A stretch of 64,000 nt of DNA from NCBI GenBank assembly GCA_021821305.1, contig JAKACP010000001.1:558001-622000 (forward strand), read 5' to 3'. The DNA comes from a bacterium (lineage in GTDB: Bacteria; Patescibacteria; Paceibacteria; Moranbacterales; UBA1568). The position numbers and the translations under genes are program-made. Below, piece after piece: positions 27,315 through 36,522 of the stretch (positions are counted from its first letter, which is position 1; each line of letters opens with the position of its first letter). The notes below the pieces were generated by a model, which ran no database searches, was not told the origin of the DNA, and saw only the letters and a list, made by a program, of their open reading frames with translations.

Positions 27315-27328
27315 AATTGTATACAATT
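27315..27328. promoter_or_regulatory. 14-bp palindrome upstream of gmd
   Basis: AATTGTATACAATT is a perfect palindrome lying in the 34-base gap before gmd. It shares TTGTAT/ATACAA with the Fic operator. Function is not shown. Confidence 0.4.
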
Positions 27329-27340
27329 AACTGCAAAGCA

Positions 27341-28396
27341 ATGGGAGACAAAAAAAAGGTAGCGCTTATAACCGGTATTACTGGGCAGGATGGATCCTAC
27401 CTCGCCGAGCTTCTTCTGGAGAAGGGGTATTCCGTTCATGGAATCGTCCGGCGGACCAGCACGTTCAACCGCGAGAGAATACATCACCTCTTTCAGGATC
27501 CTCATGAAAAGGAGTACGACATCACGCTTCATTACGGCGATATCCAGGATAGCAGCTCTCTTCATAGGATTATACGAAGTATCAAGCCGGATGAGGTATA
27601 TCATCTTTCCGCACAAAGTCACGTGAAGATCAGCTTCGACATGCCGGAATTCACCGGGGATACGACAGGACTCGGGACGACGCGACTTTTGGAGGCAATT
27701 CGTCAGGAGAATCCGAAGACAAGATTCTATCAGGCATCATCTTCCGAGATGTTCGGAAAAGTCCAGGAAATACCACAGAAGGAGACGACGCCCTTCTATC
27801 CACGCTCCCCATATGGCGCAGCGAAAGTCTATGCGTATTGGATGACAGTGAACTATCGTGAGAGTTACGACATGTTCGCGTGTAATGGAATTTTGTTCAA
27901 TCATGAGTCACCACGGCGCGGGGAGAATTTCGTGACCAGGAAAGTGACACTCGGATTGACAAGTATTCTCTCGGGTAAGATGGAGAAGCTCTACATGGGA
28001 AATCTGGATGCCAAGCGTGACTGGGGTTATGCCGCTGATTATGTTGAGGGAATGTGGCGCATGCTTCAACAGGAGAAACCGGATGACTATATCTTGGCAA
28101 CCGGCGAAACGCATACGGTGCGAGAGTTTATTGAGGAAGCATGTAAATTGCTTGGTATAGACTTGGTATGGGAGGGAACTGATGTAAATGAAAAAGGAGT
28201 CGATCGGAAAACGGGAAAAACGATTATTGAAATAGATCCGAGATATTTCCGTCCGGCGGAAGTTGATCTCTTGATCGGAGACTGTTCCAAGGCAAAAGAA
28301 AAGATGGGGTGGGAGCCGAAAACAACGTTCAAGGATCTCGTGAAGTTGATGCTCCAGGCCGATCTCAAGAATGCCGGATTGAACTCTGATATCTGA
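27341..28396 (+). CDS. gmd: GDP-mannose 4,6-dehydratase
   Basis: 351 residues. NAD(P) motif GITGQDGSYLAELLLEKGY with the Gmd-specific GIVRRTSTFNRERI. HYGDIQDSS and the HLSAQSHVKISFDMPEFT segment are family hallmarks, the catalytic Ser-Glu is in SSSEMFGK and the YxxxK is YGAAK. It converts GDP-mannose to GDP-4-keto-6-deoxymannose, the substrate of the ColD-like enzyme encoded just upstream. The ATG at 27341 is preferred over 27317, which would place the palindrome inside coding sequence. The next gene follows after 11 bases. Confidence 0.96.
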   Translation: MGDKKKVALITGITGQDGSYLAELLLEKGYSVHGIVRRTSTFNRERIHHLFQDPHEKEYDITLHYGDIQDSSSLHRIIRSIKPDEVYHLSAQSHVKISFDMPEFTGDTTGLGTTRLLEAIRQENPKTRFYQASSSEMFGKVQEIPQKETTPFYPRSPYGAAKVYAYWMTVNYRESYDMFACNGILFNHESPRRGENFVTRKVTLGLTSILSGKMEKLYMGNLDAKRDWGYAADYVEGMWRMLQQEKPDDYILATGETHTVREFIEEACKLLGIDLVWEGTDVNEKGVDRKTGKTIIEIDPRYFRPAEVDLLIGDCSKAKEKMGWEPKTTFKDLVKLMLQADLKNAGLNSDI

Positions 28397-28407
28397 CACT
28401 TCCTGCT

Positions 28408-29391
28408 ATGGAGAAGAATTTCTGGAATGGGAAAAAGGTCTTAGTTACCGGTGGAGCCGGGTTTATCGGAAGCTTCGTGACCGAGGAGCTGGTTTCTCGC
28501 GGTGCGTTTGTCCGTATCCCTACCAGGGACGATAGTGAATTAAAGAATATCAATCACCTCGAAGGAAAATTTGAGGTGATAAAAGGAGATCTGCTCGATC
28601 CATATTTTGCTGAAAAGATAGCTGAAGGACAAGATGCTATTTTTCATCTCGCTTCCTACAAGAGGAATATCGAGTTTCATCAGCGGCACCCAGCTGATAT
28701 TCTCCGGATAAATTCCCTCATTACCTTGAATGTTTTCGAGGCAGCAAAAAAGGCGTCTGTGAATCGAATTCTCCTTATGAGCTCCGGTATCGTGTACGGA
28801 AAAGAGTCCGCGATTCCAAACAAGGAAGGGGAGGGGTTTCTTGGAGAAGTGGAAGGAGCTCATTTCGGGTACGCATGGTCGAAAAGATTTTCCGAGGTGG
28901 TCGCGAAAGCGTATGCCATGCAGAGCGGAATGAAAGTGGCTATCGCTCGTCCCTACAACATCTTCGGACCGCGGGATAACTTTGACAAGGAAACAGCCCA
29001 AGTGGTCCCGGCTTTCATCCGAAGAGTCGTTGAAGGGGAAGATCCGTTCCTTATGTGGGGAGATGGTATGCAGGAGCGGTCATTTCTCTATGTGGAGGAT
29101 CTGGCGAGGGGCGTCGTCGACCTTTTGGAGAAATATCCAGAATGCGACCCGGTCAACTTCGGCACGGATGAAGCAGTGAAACTGAGGGATCTCGCAAGGA
29201 CAATTATGGACATCGAAGGAGTGAATCCGAAGGTTGAATTTGATCTGACCAAACCCGGAGGCCTTGCGAAGAGAAACTGCGACAATAGGAAGAGTTTTGA
29301 GAGGATTGGTTTTGTGCCGAAGTACTCATTGAGAGAAGGATTGGAGAAGACCTTGATGTGGTACAAAGAAAACAGCAAAGACATCGTTTAA
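28408..29391 (+). CDS. extended SDR: NAD-dependent epimerase/reductase (GDP-fucose synthase/ColC-like)
   Basis: 327 residues. GGAGFIGSFVTEEL Rossmann motif, LMSSGIVYGKES for the catalytic Ser, YAWSK as YxxxK, and PYNIFGPRDNFDKETAQVVPA, close to the GPxDNFDPExSHVIPA signature of GDP-fucose synthase and ColC. WGDGMQERSFLYVEDLARG is the matching C-terminal substrate segment. It is a candidate for the GDP-4-keto-3,6-dideoxymannose 5-epimerase/4-reductase step, directly after gmd. It is a paralogue of the gene at 24651. Confidence 0.86.
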   Translation: MEKNFWNGKKVLVTGGAGFIGSFVTEELVSRGAFVRIPTRDDSELKNINHLEGKFEVIKGDLLDPYFAEKIAEGQDAIFHLASYKRNIEFHQRHPADILRINSLITLNVFEAAKKASVNRILLMSSGIVYGKESAIPNKEGEGFLGEVEGAHFGYAWSKRFSEVVAKAYAMQSGMKVAIARPYNIFGPRDNFDKETAQVVPAFIRRVVEGEDPFLMWGDGMQERSFLYVEDLARGVVDLLEKYPECDPVNFGTDEAVKLRDLARTIMDIEGVNPKVEFDLTKPGGLAKRNCDNRKSFERIGFVPKYSLREGLEKTLMWYKENSKDIV

Positions 29392-29411
29392 TTTAGTGAA
29401 GCTTTACGGGA

Positions 29412-30572
29412 ATGAAGATAGGGATTCTTATCGACCGCCTGAATGTCGGTGGTGTTGAAAAAATAGCCATCGAACAGGTCCGAGCGCTCCGCGCTCTTGG
29501 CGAAGATGCCTCTCTGATCGTATTGCGTCGGAAGGCGGTCATCGAGGGAGCTTTCGGCGATCTCTTGGAGGGCATCCCTATTGAGTATCTGGATGATCGG
29601 CTACCCTCGTGGCTACGAGTGAGTTTCAACTTTCCAGTGTTTCACTTCTTCGCCTCGTTTCACCTCACATACCCATTCCTGATCCCTTTCGTTTTGAAGA
29701 AGAAGGAGTTTGACTATTTTATCTGTCATGGAACCTATACCGCCTTCAGTGCTATTGCCATACGGAAGCTGAAGAAAATATCGTTCTCTTGTTTCATATG
29801 GGATCCGATCGGCTATATCCTGAAGCGAGTGTATGCAGATAGGTTTCCGAAAGCGATCTTTTTTTTATTGATAAGTATTGCCAACTTCTTGGATCGGATG
29901 ATCGTAAGAAATGCTGATGAGATTTTGGTTGGTGGCGATGCCCATAATGAACATATCAGGCAGCTTGACAAAAACGTTGTCATCAAAGAAATCTATCCAT
30001 CAGTGCATCCGCGTGAAAAAATCATCAAAAAAAATGGGTATGTTCTTATGGTGACGGCATGGAAAAGAGGCAAGAATCCTGAGTATATTATCGAGCTGTT
30101 AAAGAAAATGCCCTCATTGAAAATTAAGATGGTAGGGAAATGGATCGAGGATGAATACAAGAAAGAATTTTTACACTCCCTCGAATTGGCAGGTTTTGAA
30201 GATAATGTGGAAGTTGTCGGTGCGGTCGATGAAAAAGAATTACAGCGATACTACGGGGAATCGGATGTTTTGCTTCAGACAAATGATGATCGTGGCTTCG
30301 GTATGCCGGCGCTCGAAGCAGCCGGAAATGGCACGACATTTATCATCCCAAAGGGCCAAGGCGTATGCGCTTTGTTTGAGGATGGAAAAGAAGGCTTTTA
30401 TACGGCTGAAAAAGATACGGAGGCTATCATCGGGCATCTGAAATACCTTTTTGAAAGTCCTGAAATATCTGTTCAGATGGGTAACGCGGCACTTGAAAAG
30501 GTCCAGAAGAATTACAGTTGGGAAAAACACGCTGAAATATTACGAGCTGAAATACGGAAATGTCTCAAATAG
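29412..30572 (+). CDS. GT4 family glycosyltransferase
   Basis: 386 residues. IGILIDRLNVGGVEKIAIEQ at the N terminus is the glycine-loop form of GT4 enzymes. The donor domain holds MVTAWKRGKNPEY and DDRGFGMPALEAAGNGTTF with the E-x7-E region shifted. The sugar donor is unknown. The 3' end overlaps the next gene by 13 bases. The DNA belongs to the AT-rich block. Confidence 0.87.
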   Translation: MKIGILIDRLNVGGVEKIAIEQVRALRALGEDASLIVLRRKAVIEGAFGDLLEGIPIEYLDDRLPSWLRVSFNFPVFHFFASFHLTYPFLIPFVLKKKEFDYFICHGTYTAFSAIAIRKLKKISFSCFIWDPIGYILKRVYADRFPKAIFFLLISIANFLDRMIVRNADEILVGGDAHNEHIRQLDKNVVIKEIYPSVHPREKIIKKNGYVLMVTAWKRGKNPEYIIELLKKMPSLKIKMVGKWIEDEYKKEFLHSLELAGFEDNVEVVGAVDEKELQRYYGESDVLLQTNDDRGFGMPALEAAGNGTTFIIPKGQGVCALFEDGKEGFYTAEKDTEAIIGHLKYLFESPEISVQMGNAALEKVQKNYSWEKHAEILRAEIRKCLK

Positions 30573-31552
30573 AGAATCAGAAGCCTTTGGTTTCTGTGAT
30601 TATCGTAAATTGGAATGGGGAAAAGTGGCTAAAAAAATGCCTCGATTCTTTGCATTCTCAGACATACAAGAACTTCGAGATCATCCTTGTCGATAATGCA
30701 TCAACGGATGGCAGTGTGAAATTCGTAAGGAGATATTATCCGGAGGTGAGATGCATAGAAAATGATCGAAACCTTGGATTCGCGGCGGCAAATAACAGAG
30801 GGATAGGAAACGCGAAGGGGCAATATATCTTGTTTCTAAACACGGATACCTGGGTGGAGCACGATTTCCTGGAGAGAATAGTTGGAGTGTATTCAGAGCT
30901 GGGGTATGATGTTGTTGCGCCTCTTGAAGCGCATTACGATGGCACAACACAGGTGCCATATATCATGACAATAGATCCTCTTGGACATGGTTTCGGAATG
31001 CATAATTCTAAGAAAGAGCCGTTCTATCTTTCTGGAGCATGTCTTTTTTTCTCAAAGGCATTATATGAGGAAACCGGTGGACTAGACGGGGATTTCTTCA
31101 TGTATTCCGAAGAAGTTGACTGGTTTTGGCGACTGCACCTCCTTGGAAAGAAAATCTATCAGGATAGGGGCATTCTCGTGTATCATGCTGGCGCTGGAAG
31201 CACTGGTCGCGGAGTGCGATATAATACCGCGCTCTGGAGAAACCAGAATGTCCTTCAAATGCTTCTGAAAAACTATTCGTGGCATACTCTGCTATGGGTG
31301 TTACCGATATATTTTCTGCAGAATGTCGTAGAAATTTTATTTTTCCTTCTTATTCTGAAGCCAGGGATATCATGGTCCTATATCGAAGGTTGGGTATTCA
31401 ACGCTACACACTTCATGGAGACGCTTAAGAAAAAGGAGGTGGTTCAGAAAAGAAGGATCATCGATGATCGGGAAATTATGCGGAAAATGTACCTCGGATC
31501 CGGTGCGTTCTATCACCTCCTCCAACGCCTTAAATTGGGCAAGACAGCATAG
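30560..31552 (+). CDS. GT2 glycosyltransferase, rhamnosyltransferase-like
   Basis: 330 residues. SVIIVNWNGEKWLKKCLDSL, LVDNASTDGSV and FLNTDTWVEHDF give the GT-A fold with a TDT metal motif, and GACLFFSKALYEETGGLDG with MYSEEVDWFWRL is the pattern of WbbL-type rhamnosyl- and related transferases. A C-terminal hydrophobic segment (about 240-275) may anchor it to the membrane. It overlaps the GT4 gene before it (13 bases) and precedes another GT4 by 3 bases. Confidence 0.88.
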   Translation: MSQIENQKPLVSVIIVNWNGEKWLKKCLDSLHSQTYKNFEIILVDNASTDGSVKFVRRYYPEVRCIENDRNLGFAAANNRGIGNAKGQYILFLNTDTWVEHDFLERIVGVYSELGYDVVAPLEAHYDGTTQVPYIMTIDPLGHGFGMHNSKKEPFYLSGACLFFSKALYEETGGLDGDFFMYSEEVDWFWRLHLLGKKIYQDRGILVYHAGAGSTGRGVRYNTALWRNQNVLQMLLKNYSWHTLLWVLPIYFLQNVVEILFFLLILKPGISWSYIEGWVFNATHFMETLKKKEVVQKRRIIDDREIMRKMYLGSGAFYHLLQRLKLGKTA

Positions 31553-31555
31553 ATC

Positions 31556-32764
31556 ATGAAAATAGCGATTCTGCAGACAAGTCTCGTAGAACCGACTGGC
31601 GGAGAACGCCAGTCGTTAATGCTTGCCTTGGAATTGCAGAAGCAGGGGCACGAGGTAACGATTTTCACGCAATCAGTAAATCGTACAAAGTGCTTCCCTG
31701 AATTGCAGAATCGACTGAAAATAGTGGCATGTTCAGGCGCGATTTCATCACTTGAAGGAAAGGTTGTTGTCCGTAGATGGAATTTCAAATTCCTCTACCT
31801 TTTCCGCTATTATAAGAACTTTCTTCAGGCGAAAGCATTTTATAGCGGGATTCGTGAAACAATCGCTTCATTTGATGTCGTGAACTTCCACAACTATCCG
31901 ATGGAATGGGTTGCGTTTTTCCTGAAGCGCGACTTCCCTGAAAAGAAAGCGGTCTGGATGTGTAATGAGCCCCCATTTTGGTATCTTACCCCGCAGAGTT
32001 GGCTTTCAAAATGGCTGAATTACCCACTTTTCCGATATTTTGACAAGGCCTGTATCAAGAGGATCGACAAGTTGGTCGTCTTGGATGAGTTGAACCGAAA
32101 AAGAGTATCAGATATCTACGGGAGGTCGGCTGAGCTTATTCGTAGCGGTGTCGAGACGAAAATCCATCCCTGGTCGCCTGAGGATATTTCTCGCTACAAA
32201 CGAGAGCTTGGCTTCAAAGAGAACGATTTTATCATTCTCTTTGTAGCAACTTTCGCGATGTACAAGAGACCTGATAAAGTAGTACTTTCCCTCATGGAAC
32301 TTGTTGAGAAAAAAAACATCAAAGCTGTCTTGGTGGGAACAGGAGAGATGGAGGATGAGTTACACCGGATGGTAGAGGACTCTAATCTTGAGCAGAGAGT
32401 CGTTTTTTTGAAACATCTTTCCGAGAATACGTTATCCAAATTGTATAGTATGGCCGATACGTTTGTGTTCCCCGCGAATCAGACATGGGGGCTTTCGGCT
32501 ATCGAGGCCATGGCTCATGGAAAACCCGTTCTTATCTCACGCGATAGCGGAGTTTCCGAGGTGGTTCGCGATAATGACAATGCTCTTCTGATTAATGGAT
32601 CGGATCCTCGAGATATCGCGCGGGGGATAAGATTTCTCTATGAAAATCGACAAGAAATCATACGAATTGGAGAGAGCGCACGGAAGTTCGTCATTGAGAA
32701 CCTCTCTTGGGAGAATTATGCACTGAACATGCTGTCGCAGTTTCGTGGAGATGTCAAAGAATGA
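31556..32764 (+). CDS. GT4 family glycosyltransferase
   Basis: 402 residues. Starts IAILQTSLVEPTGGERQSLML. Donor domain: FVATFAMYKRPDK and QTWGLSAIEAMAHGKPVLI, with the E-x7-E motif replaced partly (Gly-Leu-Ser before Glu). Specificity unknown. The stop overlaps the start of the GT-C gene by 4 bases (32761-32764). The DNA belongs to the AT-rich block. Confidence 0.88.
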   Translation: MKIAILQTSLVEPTGGERQSLMLALELQKQGHEVTIFTQSVNRTKCFPELQNRLKIVACSGAISSLEGKVVVRRWNFKFLYLFRYYKNFLQAKAFYSGIRETIASFDVVNFHNYPMEWVAFFLKRDFPEKKAVWMCNEPPFWYLTPQSWLSKWLNYPLFRYFDKACIKRIDKLVVLDELNRKRVSDIYGRSAELIRSGVETKIHPWSPEDISRYKRELGFKENDFIILFVATFAMYKRPDKVVLSLMELVEKKNIKAVLVGTGEMEDELHRMVEDSNLEQRVVFLKHLSENTLSKLYSMADTFVFPANQTWGLSAIEAMAHGKPVLISRDSGVSEVVRDNDNALLINGSDPRDIARGIRFLYENRQEIIRIGESARKFVIENLSWENYALNMLSQFRGDVKE

Positions 32765-34941
32765 AAATTCTCACTATGTGGAAAAAATATAAATATCCTA
32801 TCCTCCTTGTATTTCTTGCGTTTCTTACTCATATTCAGTGGTTTAACCCAGCATCGGTACTGAGTGATGGAGACTGGTATTACTGGACGGATCAATCAGT
32901 CAGGCAACTTCTTGTCTCATGGGGCACTTGGATAAGTTTTGTCAATCTTGGTATGACAAACATCCAGATCCCGTTCAATCTCTTTATGGCTCTCTGGTCC
33001 CTCATGGCCAATGCTGGGTTGTCATTTGACTCCGTGTCGAAGGTTGTGGTGTTTGTCCCCATGGCACTCCTCAGTTTTCTCTCCCCGTATGTTTTTGTCA
33101 AAAAACTTGTCTCGGAAAAGAGTATCGCATTTCTTGTGGCGGTCTTCTACGGTACAACGACATACGGAATGGTAAACCAAGTTCCTATTCAGTTCGTCTA
33201 TTCTCTGGCGCCGCTCATTTTTTATTTTTTTATAAATACTCTGGAGAAGAATACTCGGCGTTCCTGGATTGTTTTTACAATCGTTTATTGGATCGGAGTG
33301 TCTTACGAAATTCGAATCATGTACATATTGACGCTGTTGCTCTCGTCTTATCTCATCTTTTTCCATGCTCATGCAATCCGCAGATTCATTTACAACATCT
33401 TCCTCTCGCTCATTCTCTTTCTCGGCTTAAGCGCCTTTTGGCTCCTCCCAACATTCTCGGGAGAAACGTCGCAGCAGATTTCATCCGTGACAAGTAGAGA
33501 CCTATTCGGAAACCAGTTATTTAGTCTCCAGCAATCATTCACTCTTTTTGTGTGGAACTGGACGGCAGCGAGGCCTGACAATCAATTTGATGTCCAACCG
33601 ATCCTGTGGTATTTCTGGATACTTCCGCTGATCCTCACTGGATCATTGATTTTTACTTTTCATCTTCACACCTCTAGCGAGAGGAGGCGAGTTTTGTTTT
33701 TCTGGTTAGTCGCTTTGATCGGTATCCTGATAACCAAACAAGTGGCACAGCCGTTTCATGATTTATATCCTTTACTTTACAAGTACTTCCCTGGTTTCAA
33801 TCTATTTCGAGAAGCCTCGAAATTTTATATCGTGATCGCTATCGGATATGCCGGTTTGCTTGCATATGTACTTTCTTCCTGGAAGAGGACATGCGTTCGT
33901 CCTCTTGCAGTGACGATGTACCGCATGACCTTTGGCTTATTACTTACGGTATTTCTGTGGCAAGCGTCCCCTTTGATAACAGGGAGCGTAGGAGGGCTAT
34001 TTGTCTCAAGGCACATTTCGGACGAATATAGGGCCCTTGAAAAGGAGTTGTCCCAGGAAAGCGAATTTATTCGGACACTATGGGTCCCAGTCTATTCACG
34101 CTGGAGTTTTTTCGATAACCAACATCCGATGGTCAACTTCGCGGTTGTCGCAGGAAATGAATGGAAAGACATCGGCCGGGAAGACGATGACCGAGAGAGA
34201 GAGTTTCCAATCAAGGGAACTATGCAAAGGATTTTGAATCGAGATTTTTCAGACAACCTCCTAGATGGAAGTTCAATAAAATATGTGATTGTTCCTCTAT
34301 CGGACAAGGAGAACGACGATGACTTTTTCAGAAATTATGGAGATCGGAATCGCATCGTGGATGAATTGGATGCACTACCTTATCTGCGCCGTTTGGATTT
34401 ACCGTTAAAAGAGATAACTGTATACGAAAACGCCGATTACCGACCACATATCTACATTACCAAAGAGAGGGAAAGCATATTAAGGAAGGTTGACTATGTC
34501 CCTGTCGAGTTCTCATTTCAAAACCCGACCGAATATCATGTGAATCTAAAAAGTATTACAGGAGATACCTATCTAAATTTTTCTGATAAATATAGCGACG
34601 GTTGGATCGCAGTATTGGGGGAAGATTTTTCATGGGCAGATACTCTCTCAAACAGGTCAGTAAGCAGAAGTCTTGTTCTTCCTGATGATTTCCACTTCCG
34701 AAATGATGCAGGGCTAAATTCCTTCCTGATTAATCCTGAATATATCAAAGAGAATCTTCCGAAAGATCAGTATCACGAAAATCCCGATGGCTCGATCGAC
34801 CTCGAATTGACGCTCTATTTCAAGCCACAGTCGTATTTCTATCTCGGTCTCATAATCTCCGGGACGACTCTGGCCGCTTGCCTGGGCTATTTGGGTTGGG
34901 TAGGCCTCCGCTCTTGGCGGGAAAAGAGGCGGGGAAGTTGA
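32761..34941 (+). CDS. GT-C fold membrane glycosyltransferase, large
   Basis: 726 residues with about 11 membrane helices in the first 430, then an extracytoplasmic C-terminal domain of about 270 residues with a closing helix (about 690-715). The first loop after helix 1 holds SDGDWYYWTD, the place for the catalytic Asp. The overall plan (multi-helix block plus beta-rich tail) resembles arabinofuranosyltransferase-type and YfhO-type GT-C enzymes, but I cannot name the family. It shares the helix motif 'LLPT' near residue 240 (AFWLLPTFS) with the gene at 36523 (AYWMLPTAT), so the two are probably related. ATG 32761 is preferred because of the ATGA coupling with the GT4 gene. Confidence 0.75.
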   Translation: MKILTMWKKYKYPILLVFLAFLTHIQWFNPASVLSDGDWYYWTDQSVRQLLVSWGTWISFVNLGMTNIQIPFNLFMALWSLMANAGLSFDSVSKVVVFVPMALLSFLSPYVFVKKLVSEKSIAFLVAVFYGTTTYGMVNQVPIQFVYSLAPLIFYFFINTLEKNTRRSWIVFTIVYWIGVSYEIRIMYILTLLLSSYLIFFHAHAIRRFIYNIFLSLILFLGLSAFWLLPTFSGETSQQISSVTSRDLFGNQLFSLQQSFTLFVWNWTAARPDNQFDVQPILWYFWILPLILTGSLIFTFHLHTSSERRRVLFFWLVALIGILITKQVAQPFHDLYPLLYKYFPGFNLFREASKFYIVIAIGYAGLLAYVLSSWKRTCVRPLAVTMYRMTFGLLLTVFLWQASPLITGSVGGLFVSRHISDEYRALEKELSQESEFIRTLWVPVYSRWSFFDNQHPMVNFAVVAGNEWKDIGREDDDREREFPIKGTMQRILNRDFSDNLLDGSSIKYVIVPLSDKENDDDFFRNYGDRNRIVDELDALPYLRRLDLPLKEITVYENADYRPHIYITKERESILRKVDYVPVEFSFQNPTEYHVNLKSITGDTYLNFSDKYSDGWIAVLGEDFSWADTLSNRSVSRSLVLPDDFHFRNDAGLNSFLINPEYIKENLPKDQYHENPDGSIDLELTLYFKPQSYFYLGLIISGTTLAACLGYLGWVGLRSWREKRRGS

Positions 34942-34961
34942 TTTTCGGCTATAATGGGAAT

Positions 34962-36449
34962 ATGGATATATTGAAAAAGACATTTGTTTGGATGAAGGAG
35001 CTGCTCGGATTCCTCCGGGAGAATACCCGCTATGTCGCAGTGCTTTTCCTCTTTCTGATCGCCACGTTCTACTCGCTCGTAATCGCGAAGGATTCGGATA
35101 AGAAGCAGGAAAAAACGAAAAAAAACGACACTGAACAGGTTGCGGAGCGGATGCAGGATCTCGATCATACCGTGAAATCGAAGGCATATCGGGAGGTATT
35201 CTCCTCTCGAGCGGGAGATGTCTACCGGGTCATCGTCCGGGCCGAGGCGAGCGATACGGCGGATATCGATATTTCCGCGCGTGCCATCGGCGGGGAACCG
35301 CTCCCGATCGGATCCTTCGATGTTCCGAAAGGGGAAACGGTTTTCCACGAAGCCGTATTCGTCACCGACGGGGAATATCAGGACATAGTCGTCGGCCTGA
35401 AGGAAAGATACGATACGGATGGTCGACAGTGGGACGATACCCGCGTGTTCATCGATCGCTTGTCGGTCACGCGGCTCGCCGTGGCTTCGCTGACCGAGGC
35501 GGAACGATTGGATCCGACGGTGTTCGGTGAGCAGGAGCGGGTCGTCAAATATCTTCCGCCTCATCAGGATGCGATGGAGGATGACTCGTTCGGAACATCG
35601 AAAAATCGGATTGGACAGTATTTCAGACCGACCGATACGACATTTGCCGGATTGCGCTTCAGGGGCGAGGCTATCGGAAACGGGGGGGCGGGATCATACG
35701 TCGCGGAAATCGGCGAATGCGCCGATGACGTGTGCAGTTTCAACGACATGAAGATGCTGGGAAAGGTTTCATTTCACGCAAAGGATCTGGAACAGTACCA
35801 AGTAATCGGATCCGACGATATCTACGAGATACCGATATCCGCCTCACTTGATCCAGAAAAACTCTATTACACCGGTATCAACGGAACAAAGGCCGAGGCG
35901 GGCAAAGGGAATCACCTTCTGCTCCGGAAGTTCAGCGGAGAAGACATGGCGACAAGCCCGTTTTTCGGTGCGGTGTTCCTACGGAGATCGGATATTCTTT
36001 CTGCGGCGACGATCGAGGATGTCGGAAACTCGTATCGTTACGAATATCGGATGAAGAACGCCGAATCTGACATCGCGGATGTCTACACCGCCTCCGGGAG
36101 ACTGAAATTCGACAAGTCCCTCGCCGGGCTCGCGATGCCTCAGGACAAGGACGCATCCATGACATTCCGCGTGAACACGATCCACCCGATCGTCTCTATG
36201 CGGATGTCCGCGCAGGGAATCGAGACGAAGAGCGACCAATTCGTCATGGAGTATTCGTTCGACGAGACGGAGTGGACCGAAATCCCGTATATCCAACGTG
36301 AAGACGCTCCGCAGGTATTCGATGCGGCCATATCGGCCGCAGGGAAAAGCGTGGTATATATCCGCGCGCGCTCGGTGCAGGACGGGAGCAAATTCAAGGA
36401 CTGGGGGATAAAGGATCTCGCTATTTCCGCGGTTTTGGAAAAAGAGTGA
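34962..36449 (+). CDS. anchored extracytoplasmic beta-rich protein between two GT-C genes
   Basis: 495 residues: one membrane helix (about residues 25-45), a Lys-rich juxtamembrane stretch (KKQEKTKKNDT), then about 430 residues outside, rich in beta strand and acidic residues, with no Cys-rich or catalytic motif seen. It may hold two or three similar beta-sandwich units: YRVIVRAEASDTADIDISA at about 90-110 and a comparable FRGEAIGNGGAGSYVAEI at about 235. Placed between two large GT-C enzymes (32761, 36523) on the same strand, a subunit or scaffold role with them is inferred. ATG 34962 is preferred over 34878, which would overlap the previous gene. Confidence 0.68.
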   Translation: MDILKKTFVWMKELLGFLRENTRYVAVLFLFLIATFYSLVIAKDSDKKQEKTKKNDTEQVAERMQDLDHTVKSKAYREVFSSRAGDVYRVIVRAEASDTADIDISARAIGGEPLPIGSFDVPKGETVFHEAVFVTDGEYQDIVVGLKERYDTDGRQWDDTRVFIDRLSVTRLAVASLTEAERLDPTVFGEQERVVKYLPPHQDAMEDDSFGTSKNRIGQYFRPTDTTFAGLRFRGEAIGNGGAGSYVAEIGECADDVCSFNDMKMLGKVSFHAKDLEQYQVIGSDDIYEIPISASLDPEKLYYTGINGTKAEAGKGNHLLLRKFSGEDMATSPFFGAVFLRRSDILSAATIEDVGNSYRYEYRMKNAESDIADVYTASGRLKFDKSLAGLAMPQDKDASMTFRVNTIHPIVSMRMSAQGIETKSDQFVMEYSFDETEWTEIPYIQREDAPQVFDAAISAAGKSVVYIRARSVQDGSKFKDWGIKDLAISAVLEKE

Positions 36450-36452
36450 TCT

Positions 36453-36502
36453 CTGGATTCCCGCCGGATGTTTATCCGACGACTGGCGGACGGGAATGAC
36501 AG
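36453..36502. repeat. REP-like palindrome, inverted copy
   Basis: CTGGATTCCCGCC on the left and GGCGGACGGGAATGACAG on the right flank a central GGAT/ATCC hairpin. Same class as the element at 15337-15356 in opposite orientation. It fills most of the 73-base gap before the GT-C gene. Confidence 0.65.
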
Positions 36503-36522
36503 GCTAAGCTGGATATTTTCAA

